Position numbers and translations under genes: made by a program. Of a stretch of 64,000 bases of DNA, positions 41,225 to 49,470 are shown piece after piece. Each line of letters begins with the position of its first letter. Position 1 is the stretch's first letter. Source of the DNA: Bacillota bacterium (GTDB lineage: Bacteria; Bacillota; Clostridia; Acetivibrionales; JANLFN01); contig JAEZTC010000013.1 of the NCBI GenBank assembly GCA_023421675.1, positions 620,001-684,000 of the forward strand. The letters are read 5' to 3'. Below the pieces are notes generated by a model. It saw only the letters and a list, made by a program, of their open reading frames with translations. It did no database searches and had not been told where the DNA came from.

Positions 41225-41800
41225 ATGGAAAGAAAAATTACATACTATGAAAGTGTTAAAGAAGATAATACGCAGCAAACCTTTAAGCTTGTTGGAGAAA
41301 GAATAAACGAATTAGGTATAAAAAAAGTTGTTCTTGCATCAACGACAGGCAGAACAGCAAAAAAGGCCATGGAGTTTTTTGAGGGTAAAGAAGTACAACT
41401 GGTTATAATACCTCATCAGTTTGATTTCGCTAGAAAAGGAAGTTCATTCCCGAAAGAACTGATTTGCGAATTGAAAAATGCCGGCCATGAAGTACATTTC
41501 GGGACAATGCTTTTTCATACCGATAAATTATACGCAAACAGCACTCCAACTATAATAGCAGACTTTTTGCGCTGCTTTAGTGAAGGGGTCAAGGTATGTT
41601 ATGAGATAGTCCTTATGGCTGCTGATGGTGGACTTGTTGAATCAGGGGAAAAGGTGATTGCTGTGGCAGGTACAGGAAAATGTTCAGACACAGCTTTGGT
41701 TATGCAGGCCTCTTCTACTCAAAATTTAAGCAAACTTCGTGTAAATGAAATCATTTGTAAACCAATTAATGAGTTAAAAGTTGATCCACAAAACGATTAG
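41225..41800 (+). CDS. Pyruvate kinase C-terminal-domain-like protein
   Basis: 191 residues. It resembles stand-alone proteins with the pyruvate kinase alpha/beta (C-terminal) domain: KVVLASTTGRTAKKAMEFF, then VKVCYEIVLMAADGGLV and EKVIAVAGTGKCSDTALVMQ. No pyruvate kinase barrel is present. Function unknown; the domain binds allosteric ligands in true pyruvate kinases. It follows the nif genes after 116 bases, with TTGGGGTGG before ATG 41225, and ends in a strong terminator. A link to nitrogen fixation is possible but unproven. Confidence 0.75.
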   Translation: MERKITYYESVKEDNTQQTFKLVGERINELGIKKVVLASTTGRTAKKAMEFFEGKEVQLVIIPHQFDFARKGSSFPKELICELKNAGHEVHFGTMLFHTDKLYANSTPTIIADFLRCFSEGVKVCYEIVLMAADGGLVESGEKVIAVAGTGKCSDTALVMQASSTQNLSKLRVNEIICKPINELKVDPQND

Positions 41801-41842
41801 TCGGTTTTTTAAAGAAATATCTTTATATATGGTTTATAATTA

Positions 41843-41880
41843 ATAACAGAGTGAATATTATATTTACTCTGTTATTTTTT
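41843..41880 (+). terminator. Intrinsic terminator
   Basis: AATAACAGAGT-GAATA pairs with TATT-TACTCTGTTATT, a stem of about 15 bp, followed by TTTTTTT. Confidence 0.88.
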
Positions 41881-41923
41881 TGCATATTCAAACAAAATAA
41901 ATCAAGCAAAGAAGGTAGATTAT

Positions 41924-42847
41924 ATGAACAAAATCACAGTATTGGGAAGTCTGAATATGGATCTGGTTATCAATACTCCAAGAATACCTGCAATGGGTGA
42001 AACTATTCATGGTCAAGGGTTTGCGACTTTCCCTGGAGGAAAAGGGGCAAATCAGGCTGTAGCTGCCGCAAGACTGGGCGGTGACGTAAAAATGATAGGA
42101 TGTGTGGGTGGAGATTCTTTCGGTCAGGATTTAATCGGCAATTTAATCCAAAATAATGTTGGAGTAGAGAATATAAAAACAGTTGCAGGTATTTCTACAG
42201 GTATCGCAGTAATAGTTATTAAAGAAGGCAATAATTTTATCATACTTGATTCGGGAGCTAACTTTAAATTACAGCCGGAAGATGTTGATAGGGTATCAGA
42301 TGTAATCAAAACGAGTGACATCCTTATGCTGCAGCTTGAGATACCTATGGAAGTTGTGGAGAAAGCTGTTAGGACTGCAAAGGAGTATGGTGTCAAAGTC
42401 CTTTTAAATCCTGCACCAGCCAAGTCATTGCCGGATGAACTTCTTTCCGAAATTGATATTTTTACTCCAAATGAAAGCGAAGCTGAATTTATAACCGGAA
42501 TCAACATTAAGTCGGTTCCTGATGCCCAAAATGCAGTAAAGTATCTTATGGATAAAAAAATAGGACAGGTAGTAATTACTCTTGGAAGTCAGGGTGTTGT
42601 TTATAACAGGGCTAACGAAATTATTCACAAGCCTGTACCCCAAGTGAAGGTCGTTGATACAACAGCTGCAGGTGATTCTTTTTCAGGGGCTCTGGCAGTT
42701 GCGCTATCAAATAATATGACAATTGATGAAGCAGTGGATTTCGCAAATATTGTAGGTACAATTACAGTTACCAGAAAAGGAGCACAGTCATCTCTTCCTT
42801 TATTAAGCGAGGTAGCTGATTTTATTAAAAGTAATAACGAAGATTAA
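41924..42847 (+). CDS. rbsK: Ribokinase (PfkB family)
   Basis: 307 residues. It phosphorylates ribose at C5. PfkB motifs: GSLNMDLVI at the start, FPGGKGANQAVAAARLG, the anion-hole/catalytic VDTTAAGDSFSGALA with the catalytic Asp, and TPNESEAEF. AGAAGG precedes ATG 41924. It stands alone after a terminator, without rbsABC or rbsD nearby; sugar specificity is predicted only from family likeness. Confidence 0.88.
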   Translation: MNKITVLGSLNMDLVINTPRIPAMGETIHGQGFATFPGGKGANQAVAAARLGGDVKMIGCVGGDSFGQDLIGNLIQNNVGVENIKTVAGISTGIAVIVIKEGNNFIILDSGANFKLQPEDVDRVSDVIKTSDILMLQLEIPMEVVEKAVRTAKEYGVKVLLNPAPAKSLPDELLSEIDIFTPNESEAEFITGINIKSVPDAQNAVKYLMDKKIGQVVITLGSQGVVYNRANEIIHKPVPQVKVVDTTAAGDSFSGALAVALSNNMTIDEAVDFANIVGTITVTRKGAQSSLPLLSEVADFIKSNNED

Positions 42848-42938
42848 ACAAAATATTAAATAAAGGTAAAGCATTATAAGGTATAAATTTGTCTTCAGAA
42901 CAATAGATTATTACGGGATATTGTTTTGGAGAATAACT

Positions 42939-43715
42939 ATGCTGATAGTTGCCTTACATGCAAAAAAGATAAAGAAGTATATAGTTTTGGGATTTGTTGC
43001 TGTAGTTGCTGTTGTATTTCTGATTTACTTCGTTTTTTCAAGCGGTGCAGCGGCTGTTTCAACCGAAAATAAGGAACTTCCTATTTATTCAGTTGAACGT
43101 ACCGATAAAAAAGCTGCAATAACCTTTGACTGTGCATGGGGTGCTGATGATATACCGAGCATCCTTGAAACTCTTAAAGAGAATAATATAAAAGCGACCT
43201 TTTTTATAGTAGGTCAATGGGCAGAAAAGTACCCTGATGTTGTGAGCAGAATATCCAAAGAAGGCCATGATATTGCTAACCATGGGTATTCCCATTTAAG
43301 AATGGGTGCAATTCAGGGCAGTAAAATTATGAGTGAAATAGAAAAATGTGGAGAAGTGCTTTCAAAAATCACAGGTAAAAAGGTTGACCTGTTCCGTCCC
43401 CCTTATGGCGATTATAGTAATAATGTCATTAACATATCAAATAATATAGGATATTATCCCATTCAGTGGGATGTGGATTCACTGGACTGGAAGCCGGATA
43501 TAAGCAAGGCTGAAATTATGGAAAGAGTTAAACGTAAGATACAGTGCGGGTCCATTATTTTATTCCATAATGATACTGCTTATACAGCTAAAATTCTTCC
43601 TGATATTTTAAAAGAGTGTAAAAAGGATGGTTTTGAGTTTATTCCAGTATCCGAATTGATTTTAAAAAGCAATTATTACATAGATTTTGAAGGAAGACAG
43701 AGACCAAAAGAATAA
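42939..43715 (+). CDS. pdaB: Polysaccharide deacetylase, PdaB-like (sporulation)
   Basis: 258 residues from ATG 42939 (TTGGAG upstream). An N-terminal membrane anchor (residues ~12-34) precedes a NodB-type deacetylase domain: AITFDCAWGADD with the base/metal Asp, NHGYSHLRM with metal His, RPPYGDYSN, WDVDSLDWKP and ILFHNDTA. PdaB is needed in Bacillus for spore maturation and acts on peptidoglycan. A terminator follows. Confidence 0.9.
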   Translation: MLIVALHAKKIKKYIVLGFVAVVAVVFLIYFVFSSGAAAVSTENKELPIYSVERTDKKAAITFDCAWGADDIPSILETLKENNIKATFFIVGQWAEKYPDVVSRISKEGHDIANHGYSHLRMGAIQGSKIMSEIEKCGEVLSKITGKKVDLFRPPYGDYSNNVINISNNIGYYPIQWDVDSLDWKPDISKAEIMERVKRKIQCGSIILFHNDTAYTAKILPDILKECKKDGFEFIPVSELILKSNYYIDFEGRQRPKE

Positions 43716-43775
43716 ACTGACGAAATAATGTATTTGTAAGCAAAACTACATAAAAAATGATAAACTGTATATTAT

Positions 43776-43809
43776 AATGTTGCATCGACTTTTCGGTGCA
43801 GCATTTTTC
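43776..43809 (+). terminator. Intrinsic terminator after pdaB
   Basis: AATGTTGCATCG pairs with CGGTGCAGCATT (two G-U pairs) around ACTTTT, followed by TTTCTTG. Confidence 0.8.
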
Positions 43810-43897
43810 TTGTCATGCAATAATAATTATAATTCGTTTGATATAATGCTTTAGGATCAAAAACACCTCTATAAATTGCAGCGGAGTGGATTTCACA

Positions 43898-44554
43898 ATG
43901 ATATTAACAGGTATAATAAGCCAGAATGAAAACGAAAAAACTTCAGCACTCATCGGTTCTATTCTATCTGAATCGGGAATGAAGACAAGCATAATAGATT
44001 TTAAGGAGTTAAGGAATCTCGATGACAAAAGTGTGAGAAGCTATACCAGTGAACTAAGCAAGGCCGGTACTGACGTTCTTGTCCTTAAAATAAAGCCTTC
44101 GGATGTAGAAAATGCTATACCGGCAAGCATTCATTTTGATGTAATGATATACAATGATAAAGCCGATGATTTAAAGGAAATGGATATAGACTGTTATAAA
44201 AACCTAATCAGGCAAATGTTTTCGAGACTTGATGAAAAGGGGACAGCTATTTTAAATGTGGATTATAATGAATTAATCCAGTTCCTTGAAGGTATGAAAA
44301 GGCATGTGGTCTCCTATGGCTTTAATTCCAAGGCGAGTATAACTGCCTCGAGTACTGGTGATTCAATGACTGATAATGTTTTTCTATGCTGCCTTCAGCG
44401 TACAATATCCGCTAGAAACGGTAAGCTGATCGAACCCCAGGAATATAGAATTAATATGGGGAATAATGGTTTTGATGCATATGATATACTTGCTGCAACA
44501 ACTTTTGCCGTGCTTAACGGTGTAAATATAAATACACCTAATTATATAAGTTGA
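43898..44554 (+). CDS. Mur-ligase-like protein lacking the ATP-binding P-loop
   Basis: 218 residues from ATG 43898 (GCGGAG upstream; GTG 43886 adds four). The order of segments recalls the central domain of MurE-type ligases: ILTGIISQNENEKTSALI where the GTxGKTT P-loop should be, FDVMIYND, YKNLIRQMFSRLDEKGTAILN as in the HxD-Y-x-x-AK-x-x-LF region, VVSYGFNSKASITAS and a closing NGFDAYDILAATTFAVLNG like the FNxxNxLAA helix. The Gly-Lys-Thr residues are gone, so it should not act as a ligase. It may be a degenerate paralogue or a regulatory/structural protein. The assignment is from visual pattern only. Confidence 0.55.
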   Translation: MILTGIISQNENEKTSALIGSILSESGMKTSIIDFKELRNLDDKSVRSYTSELSKAGTDVLVLKIKPSDVENAIPASIHFDVMIYNDKADDLKEMDIDCYKNLIRQMFSRLDEKGTAILNVDYNELIQFLEGMKRHVVSYGFNSKASITASSTGDSMTDNVFLCCLQRTISARNGKLIEPQEYRINMGNNGFDAYDILAATTFAVLNGVNINTPNYIS

Positions 44555-44923
44555 ATTAAATCAACTTATTACATGTGTAATTGGGAAAGTAAATTCTGAT
44601 TTGTTCCCATTTGCATTTGGTTTAAAATGCAAATAATGTATTTAGAAATTTACTTCATCCTATATAGTTAAGTCTCGACAAAAAATTTCTTCAGGGATTT
44701 TCAATTTTGGTAATTTATAATATAATGTAACTATGTGTTTAATTTTTTGCCATACAATGCAGAAAATTCAGTTGATTATAGATAGCCGGATTTTAAGATA
44801 TTTAAGTACCCTCAAAAATTAAAGGTCGTTAAAATTTACTTCTAAAACTATTTTAAGTGGAATATATTACATTAGATAAATTACGATATACATAGGAGCC
44901 AAAGAGAGGGGAGTTGGGGTCGG
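44555..44923 (+). other. AT-rich intergenic region before the OB-fold protein
   Basis: 369 bases without a supported gene. ATTTGCATTT at 44609-44618 pairs with AAAATGCAAAT at 44625-44635 but lacks a U-tract. No clear -35/-10 pair is seen; the ribosome binding site GAGGGGAGTTGGGG of the next gene ends it. Confidence 0.4.
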
Positions 44924-45610
44924 ATGGTCGGTAACATCATAGAGAACAACGTTGTGACCATTTCCGGGAGAGTTGTTTCGGATACCGAGTACAGTCACGC
45001 GGTTTATGGGGAAGGCTTTTATTCTTTCCTGCTTGAAGTACCGAGGTTAAGTAACAGCTATGATAAAATTCCGGTAACAATATCTGAACGGTTAATTACC
45101 ACACAAAAATTAGAGATTGGTAAGGTTATAGAAATTGAAGGTCAATTCCGTTCATATAACAGTTATAACACAGAAGGCAACAGACTGGTGCTGACTGTGT
45201 TCGCCAGAGAAATTAATTTTCTGGAGGATGAAAGAAGTATAAAAAATCCTAATCAGATTTATCTTAACGGTTATATCTGCAAAAGGCCTATTTACAGGAC
45301 TACTCCATTTGGCAGGGAGATAACTGATATGCTGCTTGCAGTTAACAGGCCGTATAATAAGTCTGATTATATCCCATGTATAGCCTGGGGCAGGAATGCA
45401 CGTTATTCTGAGGGTCTTACAATTGGAGACAATGTAAAGGTTTGGGGTAGAATCCAAAGTCGTGAATACCAGAAAAAGCTTGATTCAGGAGAGATTCTGA
45501 CAAAGGTTGCTTATGAGATCTCTGTTTCCAAGATGGAGGTCGGCGATTCCAAACAACCGCCTGACTGTGATGATGAGAATAGAAATGATGAAGAGCTTGA
45601 ACAGGACTGA
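44924..45610 (+). CDS. Tandem OB-fold single-stranded-DNA-binding-like protein
   Basis: 228 residues. Two SSB-like OB folds, at about residues 8-100 (NNVVTISGRVVSDTEYSH) and 105-205 (NQIYLNGYICKRPIYRTTPFGREITDMLLA, then YIPCIAWGRNA and GDNVKVWGRIQSREYQ). The acidic C-terminus (DDENRNDEELEQD) resembles SSB tails but lacks the D-D-I-P-F end. It probably binds ssDNA as a second SSB-type protein; the main SSB, usually next to rpsF/rpsR, is elsewhere. ATG 44924 has a very purine-rich site upstream. Confidence 0.75.
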   Translation: MVGNIIENNVVTISGRVVSDTEYSHAVYGEGFYSFLLEVPRLSNSYDKIPVTISERLITTQKLEIGKVIEIEGQFRSYNSYNTEGNRLVLTVFAREINFLEDERSIKNPNQIYLNGYICKRPIYRTTPFGREITDMLLAVNRPYNKSDYIPCIAWGRNARYSEGLTIGDNVKVWGRIQSREYQKKLDSGEILTKVAYEISVSKMEVGDSKQPPDCDDENRNDEELEQD

Positions 45611-45617
45611 TATATTT

Positions 45618-45650
45618 AAAATCTTCCATTATTAGTGGGAGATTTTTATT
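45618..45650 (+). terminator. Intrinsic terminator after the OB-fold gene
   Basis: AAATCTTCC pairs with GGGAGATTT (one U-G pair), followed by TTATTTG. Confidence 0.75.
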
Positions 45651-45725
45651 TGTATTATAATTTTTTATAAATATTTATTTTAATATATCATAGGCAAGAT
45701 TATTAAACTTTGTTAAAATATTTAT

Positions 45726-45919
45726 AACGAGGTGATAGATGTCCTCCACTTCTATTGGTGGATGGTACCACTTTGACTTTCAGGTGGTAGGCATATCCCG
45801 GGCCTCGTTGAAACGCGCTGAGGTAAGAAAACTTTTCTATAACCGAAAACTTTTCTACTGATGCGTTATAACCTATAAAAATTGCCTTAATGTAAATAAA
45901 AACTTTCGGGGTTTTATTT
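45726..45919 (+). ncRNA. Candidate structured RNA or leader: three-way junction plus downstream hairpin
   Basis: A 7-bp closing stem, AACGAGG (45726-45732) with CCTCGTT (45803-45809), encloses two hairpins: TCCAC/GTGGA (45745-45749 with 45758-45762) and TACCAC/GTGGTA (45766-45771 with 45784-45789). After it, GAAAACTTTTCTA is repeated exactly (45827-45839 and 45845-45857). An AT-rich hairpin at 45894-45919 sits just before the ribosome binding site of the next gene. I cannot match it to a named riboswitch or sRNA. It may be a cis-acting leader or a separate RNA. Confidence 0.45.
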
Positions 45920-45946
45920 AAAGGCACGAAAGGAAGGTTGATACCA

Positions 45947-46354
45947 TTGGTTAAAGTATTATATGGCAAGAAGGGTTCTGGAAAAACAAAGAACATGATT
46001 GATTCGGCAAACAGCCTCGCTGCTGATTGTAAAGGGTATGTAGTATTTATTGATGACAGCAATCAACTTATGTACGACCTTAAGCATGAAGTAAGATTTA
46101 TTAATGTATCTGAATTTCCGGTATTGTCACCTGATGCTTTCCTGGGGTTCGTTTGTGGAATTGTTTCTGCCAATTATGATGTGGATGGTATTTTTATCGA
46201 TGGATTAACCTATATTGTTAAAGAGAATATCAATGAATTAAAAGGGTTTATTGAGGTTGTTAATAAGCTGTCAAGCCAGTTTAATGTTAAGTTCTATATC
46301 AGTATAAATGGTGATGTTGAAAACATGCCGGACTTTCTTAAAGAATATATTTAA
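45947..46354 (+). CDS. Small P-loop protein of unknown function
   Basis: About 135 residues from TTG 45947 (AAAGGAAGG 8-9 bases upstream; TTG 45938 adds three). Walker A KVLYGKKGSGKTKNMID at the N-terminus and a Walker-B-like strand GIFIDGLTYI, as in a small ATPase core. YVVFIDDSNQLMYDL lies between them. No known enzyme motif beyond nucleotide binding. Its leader carries the candidate structured RNA; a terminator follows at once, so it forms its own unit. Confidence 0.7.
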   Translation: MVKVLYGKKGSGKTKNMIDSANSLAADCKGYVVFIDDSNQLMYDLKHEVRFINVSEFPVLSPDAFLGFVCGIVSANYDVDGIFIDGLTYIVKENINELKGFIEVVNKLSSQFNVKFYISINGDVENMPDFLKEYI

Positions 46355-46368
46355 AAACAAGGAATTAT

Positions 46369-46400
46369 AACGGAGATACTAATAATATCTCCGTTTTTTG
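46369..46400 (+). terminator. Intrinsic terminator
   Basis: AACGGAGATA pairs perfectly with TATCTCCGTT around CTAATAA, followed by TTTTG. Confidence 0.88.
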
Positions 46401-46422
46401 TTGTTATTTTATAGTATTTGTT

Positions 46423-46450
46423 TTGCATTGGGCATCTGCGTTGGTATAAT
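46423..46450 (+). promoter_or_regulatory. Promoter of priA
   Basis: TTGCAT (46423-46428), a 16-base spacer and TATAAT (46445-46450), about 34 bases before the priA start. Confidence 0.7.
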
Positions 46451-46483
46451 TAATATAATAAATATTTAAGTTAAAGGTATTTT

Positions 46484-48931
46484 ATGGGGAACATTGCATC
46501 AGTTTTTTTAAACAATACTACACGAAAATTTGATAAGAATTATCATTACTTTATACCTGCGACGCTTCAAAATGAGGTGTTACCAGGTAAAAGGGTACTT
46601 GTACCATTTGGAAGAGCTGACAGAACTGAAGAAGCTTTTGTTGTCGATGTTTTGAATGATTCAGATTATAAGGATTTAAAAAGTATAAGTAAGGTAATTG
46701 ATGCAGCTCCGGTTCTTACCCCAAATATGATCAAACTGGCCGGATGGATGAAGGAAATGTACATTTCTACTTTTGCTGATGCAGCAAAATGTATGCTTCC
46801 TCCAGGAATTGGTGCTAAAACCTCAAGAGTCATAATACTTTTGAATAAGAGCTTAAAATTTACTCCAAATCAGGATAAGCTTGTTGATTTGCTTGAAAAA
46901 AATGATGGTATTTATGAATATGATGAATTAAAGGAATTGTCCGGACTCAAAGGTTTTTCAAAATATATAAAACAGCTTTGCGAAGCGGGAAGCATCAAAG
47001 TTGAAGAACATTATGATACCGGAATAGCAAAAAAGACAATCAGGGTAGCAAGTCTTGCCATTGACCGAGAGGAAGTAATAAGTGACATTGAAAGCAGTAA
47101 GCTTAAAAAAATACAGCATATCAGGGTTCTTGAAATGCTTCTGGACAATGAGTTCATTTCAGTACAGGATGTTACCAGATTTGCAGGTGTCTCAGCAAGT
47201 GTCATTAATACTCTTGAAAAATACGGATATATTAAGATTTGGAATTTGGAAATAAAGCGTGATCCTTATAAACACAGGGTGTTCGAAAGGACATTCCCTT
47301 TAAAACCGCTTGAACAGCAAGTTGCTGCTTTAAATAGGGTTTCACAGTCAATTGAAAAAAACATATTCGAAGAAATTCTTCTTCATGGTGTTACCGGGAG
47401 CGGAAAAACAGAGGTTTACCTCCAGCTTATACAAAAGTGTTTTGATATGAATAAACAGGCAATTGTACTTGTTCCTGAAATATCGCTTACGCCTCAAATG
47501 GTGGAAAGGTTTAAGGGCAGATTTGGGGAGCATGTAGCTGTTATACACAGCAGGCTTTCAATGGGTGAGAGATATGATCAGTGGAGACTTATAAAAGAAG
47601 GCAGCATCAAGGTGGTTGTAGGTGCCAGGTCGGCAGTTTTCGCACCCTTTGAGAATGTCGGAATTATTATTATCGATGAGGAGCATGAGAATTCATATAA
47701 ATCAGAAGTAACACCTAAATATCATGCAAGAGATATTGCAAGGAAAAGATGCATGGATGAAAACTGTGTTTTGCTTCTCGGATCGGCGACTCCTTCAGTA
47801 GAGACCTATTACCGGGCTGCTGCAGGTCAAATAGCACTCATAGAGATGACAAAAAGAACAAATGACAATCCTATGCCTGCGGTAGAGCTTGTAGATATGA
47901 GAACTGAACTTGACAATGGTAACCGTACTATTTTCAGCAGTAAGCTCCATGAAGAGATTTCCGCAAATATTGAAAACAGAGAACAAACTATACTATTTAT
48001 GAACAGGAGGGGCTATTCATCCTTTGTAATGTGCCGCAGCTGCGGGTTTACAATAAAATGCCCCGACTGTAATGTTACGATGACATACCATTCACATGAT
48101 GAAAGACTTATTTGTCATTACTGTGGTTTTACTGTAAAGAATCCTTCGGTCTGCCCTAAATGCAGCAGCAAACATATAAGGTATTTTGGTGTTGGAACTC
48201 AAAAGATAGAAGAGGATGTCAAAAAGAATTTTATCAATGCCTCTGTCATAAGAATGGATATGGATACAACTTCGTTTAAGAATTCACATGAGGAAATACT
48301 AAATGAATTTAAGGAAAAAAATATTAACATACTTGTAGGAACACAAATGGTTGCAAAAGGACACGACTTTCCAAGAGTCACTCTTGTAGGGGTACTGGCA
48401 GCCGACAGCATGCTGAACATCAATGATTTCAGGGCTTCAGAAAGGACATTTCAGCTTTTGACCCAGGTTGCGGGCAGGGCGGGAAGATCCGAACTGCCTG
48501 GACGTGTTGTAGTACAGTCTTATAATATTGATGATTTTAGCATTATTGCAGCTTCAAAGCAGGACTACAGAGAATTTTTCAACAATGAAATCATTATCCG
48601 CGAAAAGCTGGGTTACCCCCCTTTTTCAAACATAGCTTCCCTTACTTTAAGCGGGGCTGTGGACAGGAATGTTTTCATTCAGGCAAAACAGCTTGCAGAA
48701 ACTATTAAAAATAAATATCTGGATTCGGTTACTAACTTGGATGTAATAGGACCTTCCAGGGCACCGTTATCTAAAATTCGTAACATGTACAGATGGAAAA
48801 TAATCATTAAAGAAAGTAATCTGGATAAACTTATTAGGATACTCAGTGATGTTTCAGACGATTATAATTCACACCCGGAATCACGGTATGTTAACTTAAA
48901 TGTAGATGTAAATCCGGTTAATATGCTATAA
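46484..48931 (+). CDS. priA: Primosomal replication-restart helicase PriA
   Basis: 815 residues. PriA binds stalled forks and reloads the replicative helicase. N-terminal 3'-DNA-binding and winged-helix parts precede the helicase core: Walker A HGVTGSGKTEVYL, VPEISLTPQMV, IIIDEEHENSYKS and LLGSATPSVETYY. The zinc module has paired Cys in CRSCGFTIKCPDC, LICHYCG and CPKCSS. QVAGRAGRSELPGRV is motif VI. It starts the def-fmt housekeeping run, as is common in Firmicutes. Confidence 0.96.
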   Translation: MGNIASVFLNNTTRKFDKNYHYFIPATLQNEVLPGKRVLVPFGRADRTEEAFVVDVLNDSDYKDLKSISKVIDAAPVLTPNMIKLAGWMKEMYISTFADAAKCMLPPGIGAKTSRVIILLNKSLKFTPNQDKLVDLLEKNDGIYEYDELKELSGLKGFSKYIKQLCEAGSIKVEEHYDTGIAKKTIRVASLAIDREEVISDIESSKLKKIQHIRVLEMLLDNEFISVQDVTRFAGVSASVINTLEKYGYIKIWNLEIKRDPYKHRVFERTFPLKPLEQQVAALNRVSQSIEKNIFEEILLHGVTGSGKTEVYLQLIQKCFDMNKQAIVLVPEISLTPQMVERFKGRFGEHVAVIHSRLSMGERYDQWRLIKEGSIKVVVGARSAVFAPFENVGIIIIDEEHENSYKSEVTPKYHARDIARKRCMDENCVLLLGSATPSVETYYRAAAGQIALIEMTKRTNDNPMPAVELVDMRTELDNGNRTIFSSKLHEEISANIENREQTILFMNRRGYSSFVMCRSCGFTIKCPDCNVTMTYHSHDERLICHYCGFTVKNPSVCPKCSSKHIRYFGVGTQKIEEDVKKNFINASVIRMDMDTTSFKNSHEEILNEFKEKNINILVGTQMVAKGHDFPRVTLVGVLAADSMLNINDFRASERTFQLLTQVAGRAGRSELPGRVVVQSYNIDDFSIIAASKQDYREFFNNEIIIREKLGYPPFSNIASLTLSGAVDRNVFIQAKQLAETIKNKYLDSVTNLDVIGPSRAPLSKIRNMYRWKIIIKESNLDKLIRILSDVSDDYNSHPESRYVNLNVDVNPVNML

Positions 48932-48991
48932 TTTAGACTTGGTAAACAATAAATTACTATTTCCCACTAACATATATTCTTGGAGGTAGAG

Positions 48992-49453
48992 ATGGCTATC
49001 AGAAGTATAAGGAAAGACGGAGATGAAATTTTAAGGAAAAAGTGCAAGGATGTAGATGTAATTGACTCAAAGATCAAAACCTTAATAAAGGATATGGCCG
49101 AAACGATGTATGAATCGAATGGAGTCGGGCTTGCAGCTCCTCAGGTGGGGGTTCTTAAAAGAATAGTGGTTATTGATACCGGTGAAGGTCTGCTTGAACT
49201 GATAAACCCAAGAATTATCAGTGAAACAGGCGAACAGACTTATATTGAAGGATGCTTGAGTATTCCTGGAATTTACGGGGAAACAAAAAGACCCGCAAAG
49301 GTAGTTGTGGAAGCACTTAATCCTAATGGTGAAAAGGTTACAGTTGAAGGTGAAAAACTTCTGGCTGTTTGCCTTTGCCATGAAATTGACCATCTTGACG
49401 GAAAATTATTTAAAGATATAGTTATAAAATATGTGGATGAAAAAGACCTTTAA
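48992..49453 (+). CDS. def: Peptide deformylase
   Basis: 153 residues from ATG 48992 (TTGGAGGTAG upstream). It removes the formyl group from nascent proteins. All three family motifs are present: GVGLAAPQVG, EGCLSIPG with the metal Cys and CHEIDHLDG with the two metal His residues and the catalytic Glu. It lies between priA and fmt, the usual order. Confidence 0.96.
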   Translation: MAIRSIRKDGDEILRKKCKDVDVIDSKIKTLIKDMAETMYESNGVGLAAPQVGVLKRIVVIDTGEGLLELINPRIISETGEQTYIEGCLSIPGIYGETKRPAKVVVEALNPNGEKVTVEGEKLLAVCLCHEIDHLDGKLFKDIVIKYVDEKDL

Positions 49454-49470
49454 TAAATTGGAGGTTAGTT

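Noticed and set aside
45741..45790. T-box antiterminator, suggested by TGGTACCAC
   Set aside because: The word pairs within a local hairpin, there is no upstream specifier stem, and the downstream gene is neither an aminoacyl-tRNA synthetase nor an amino-acid gene.
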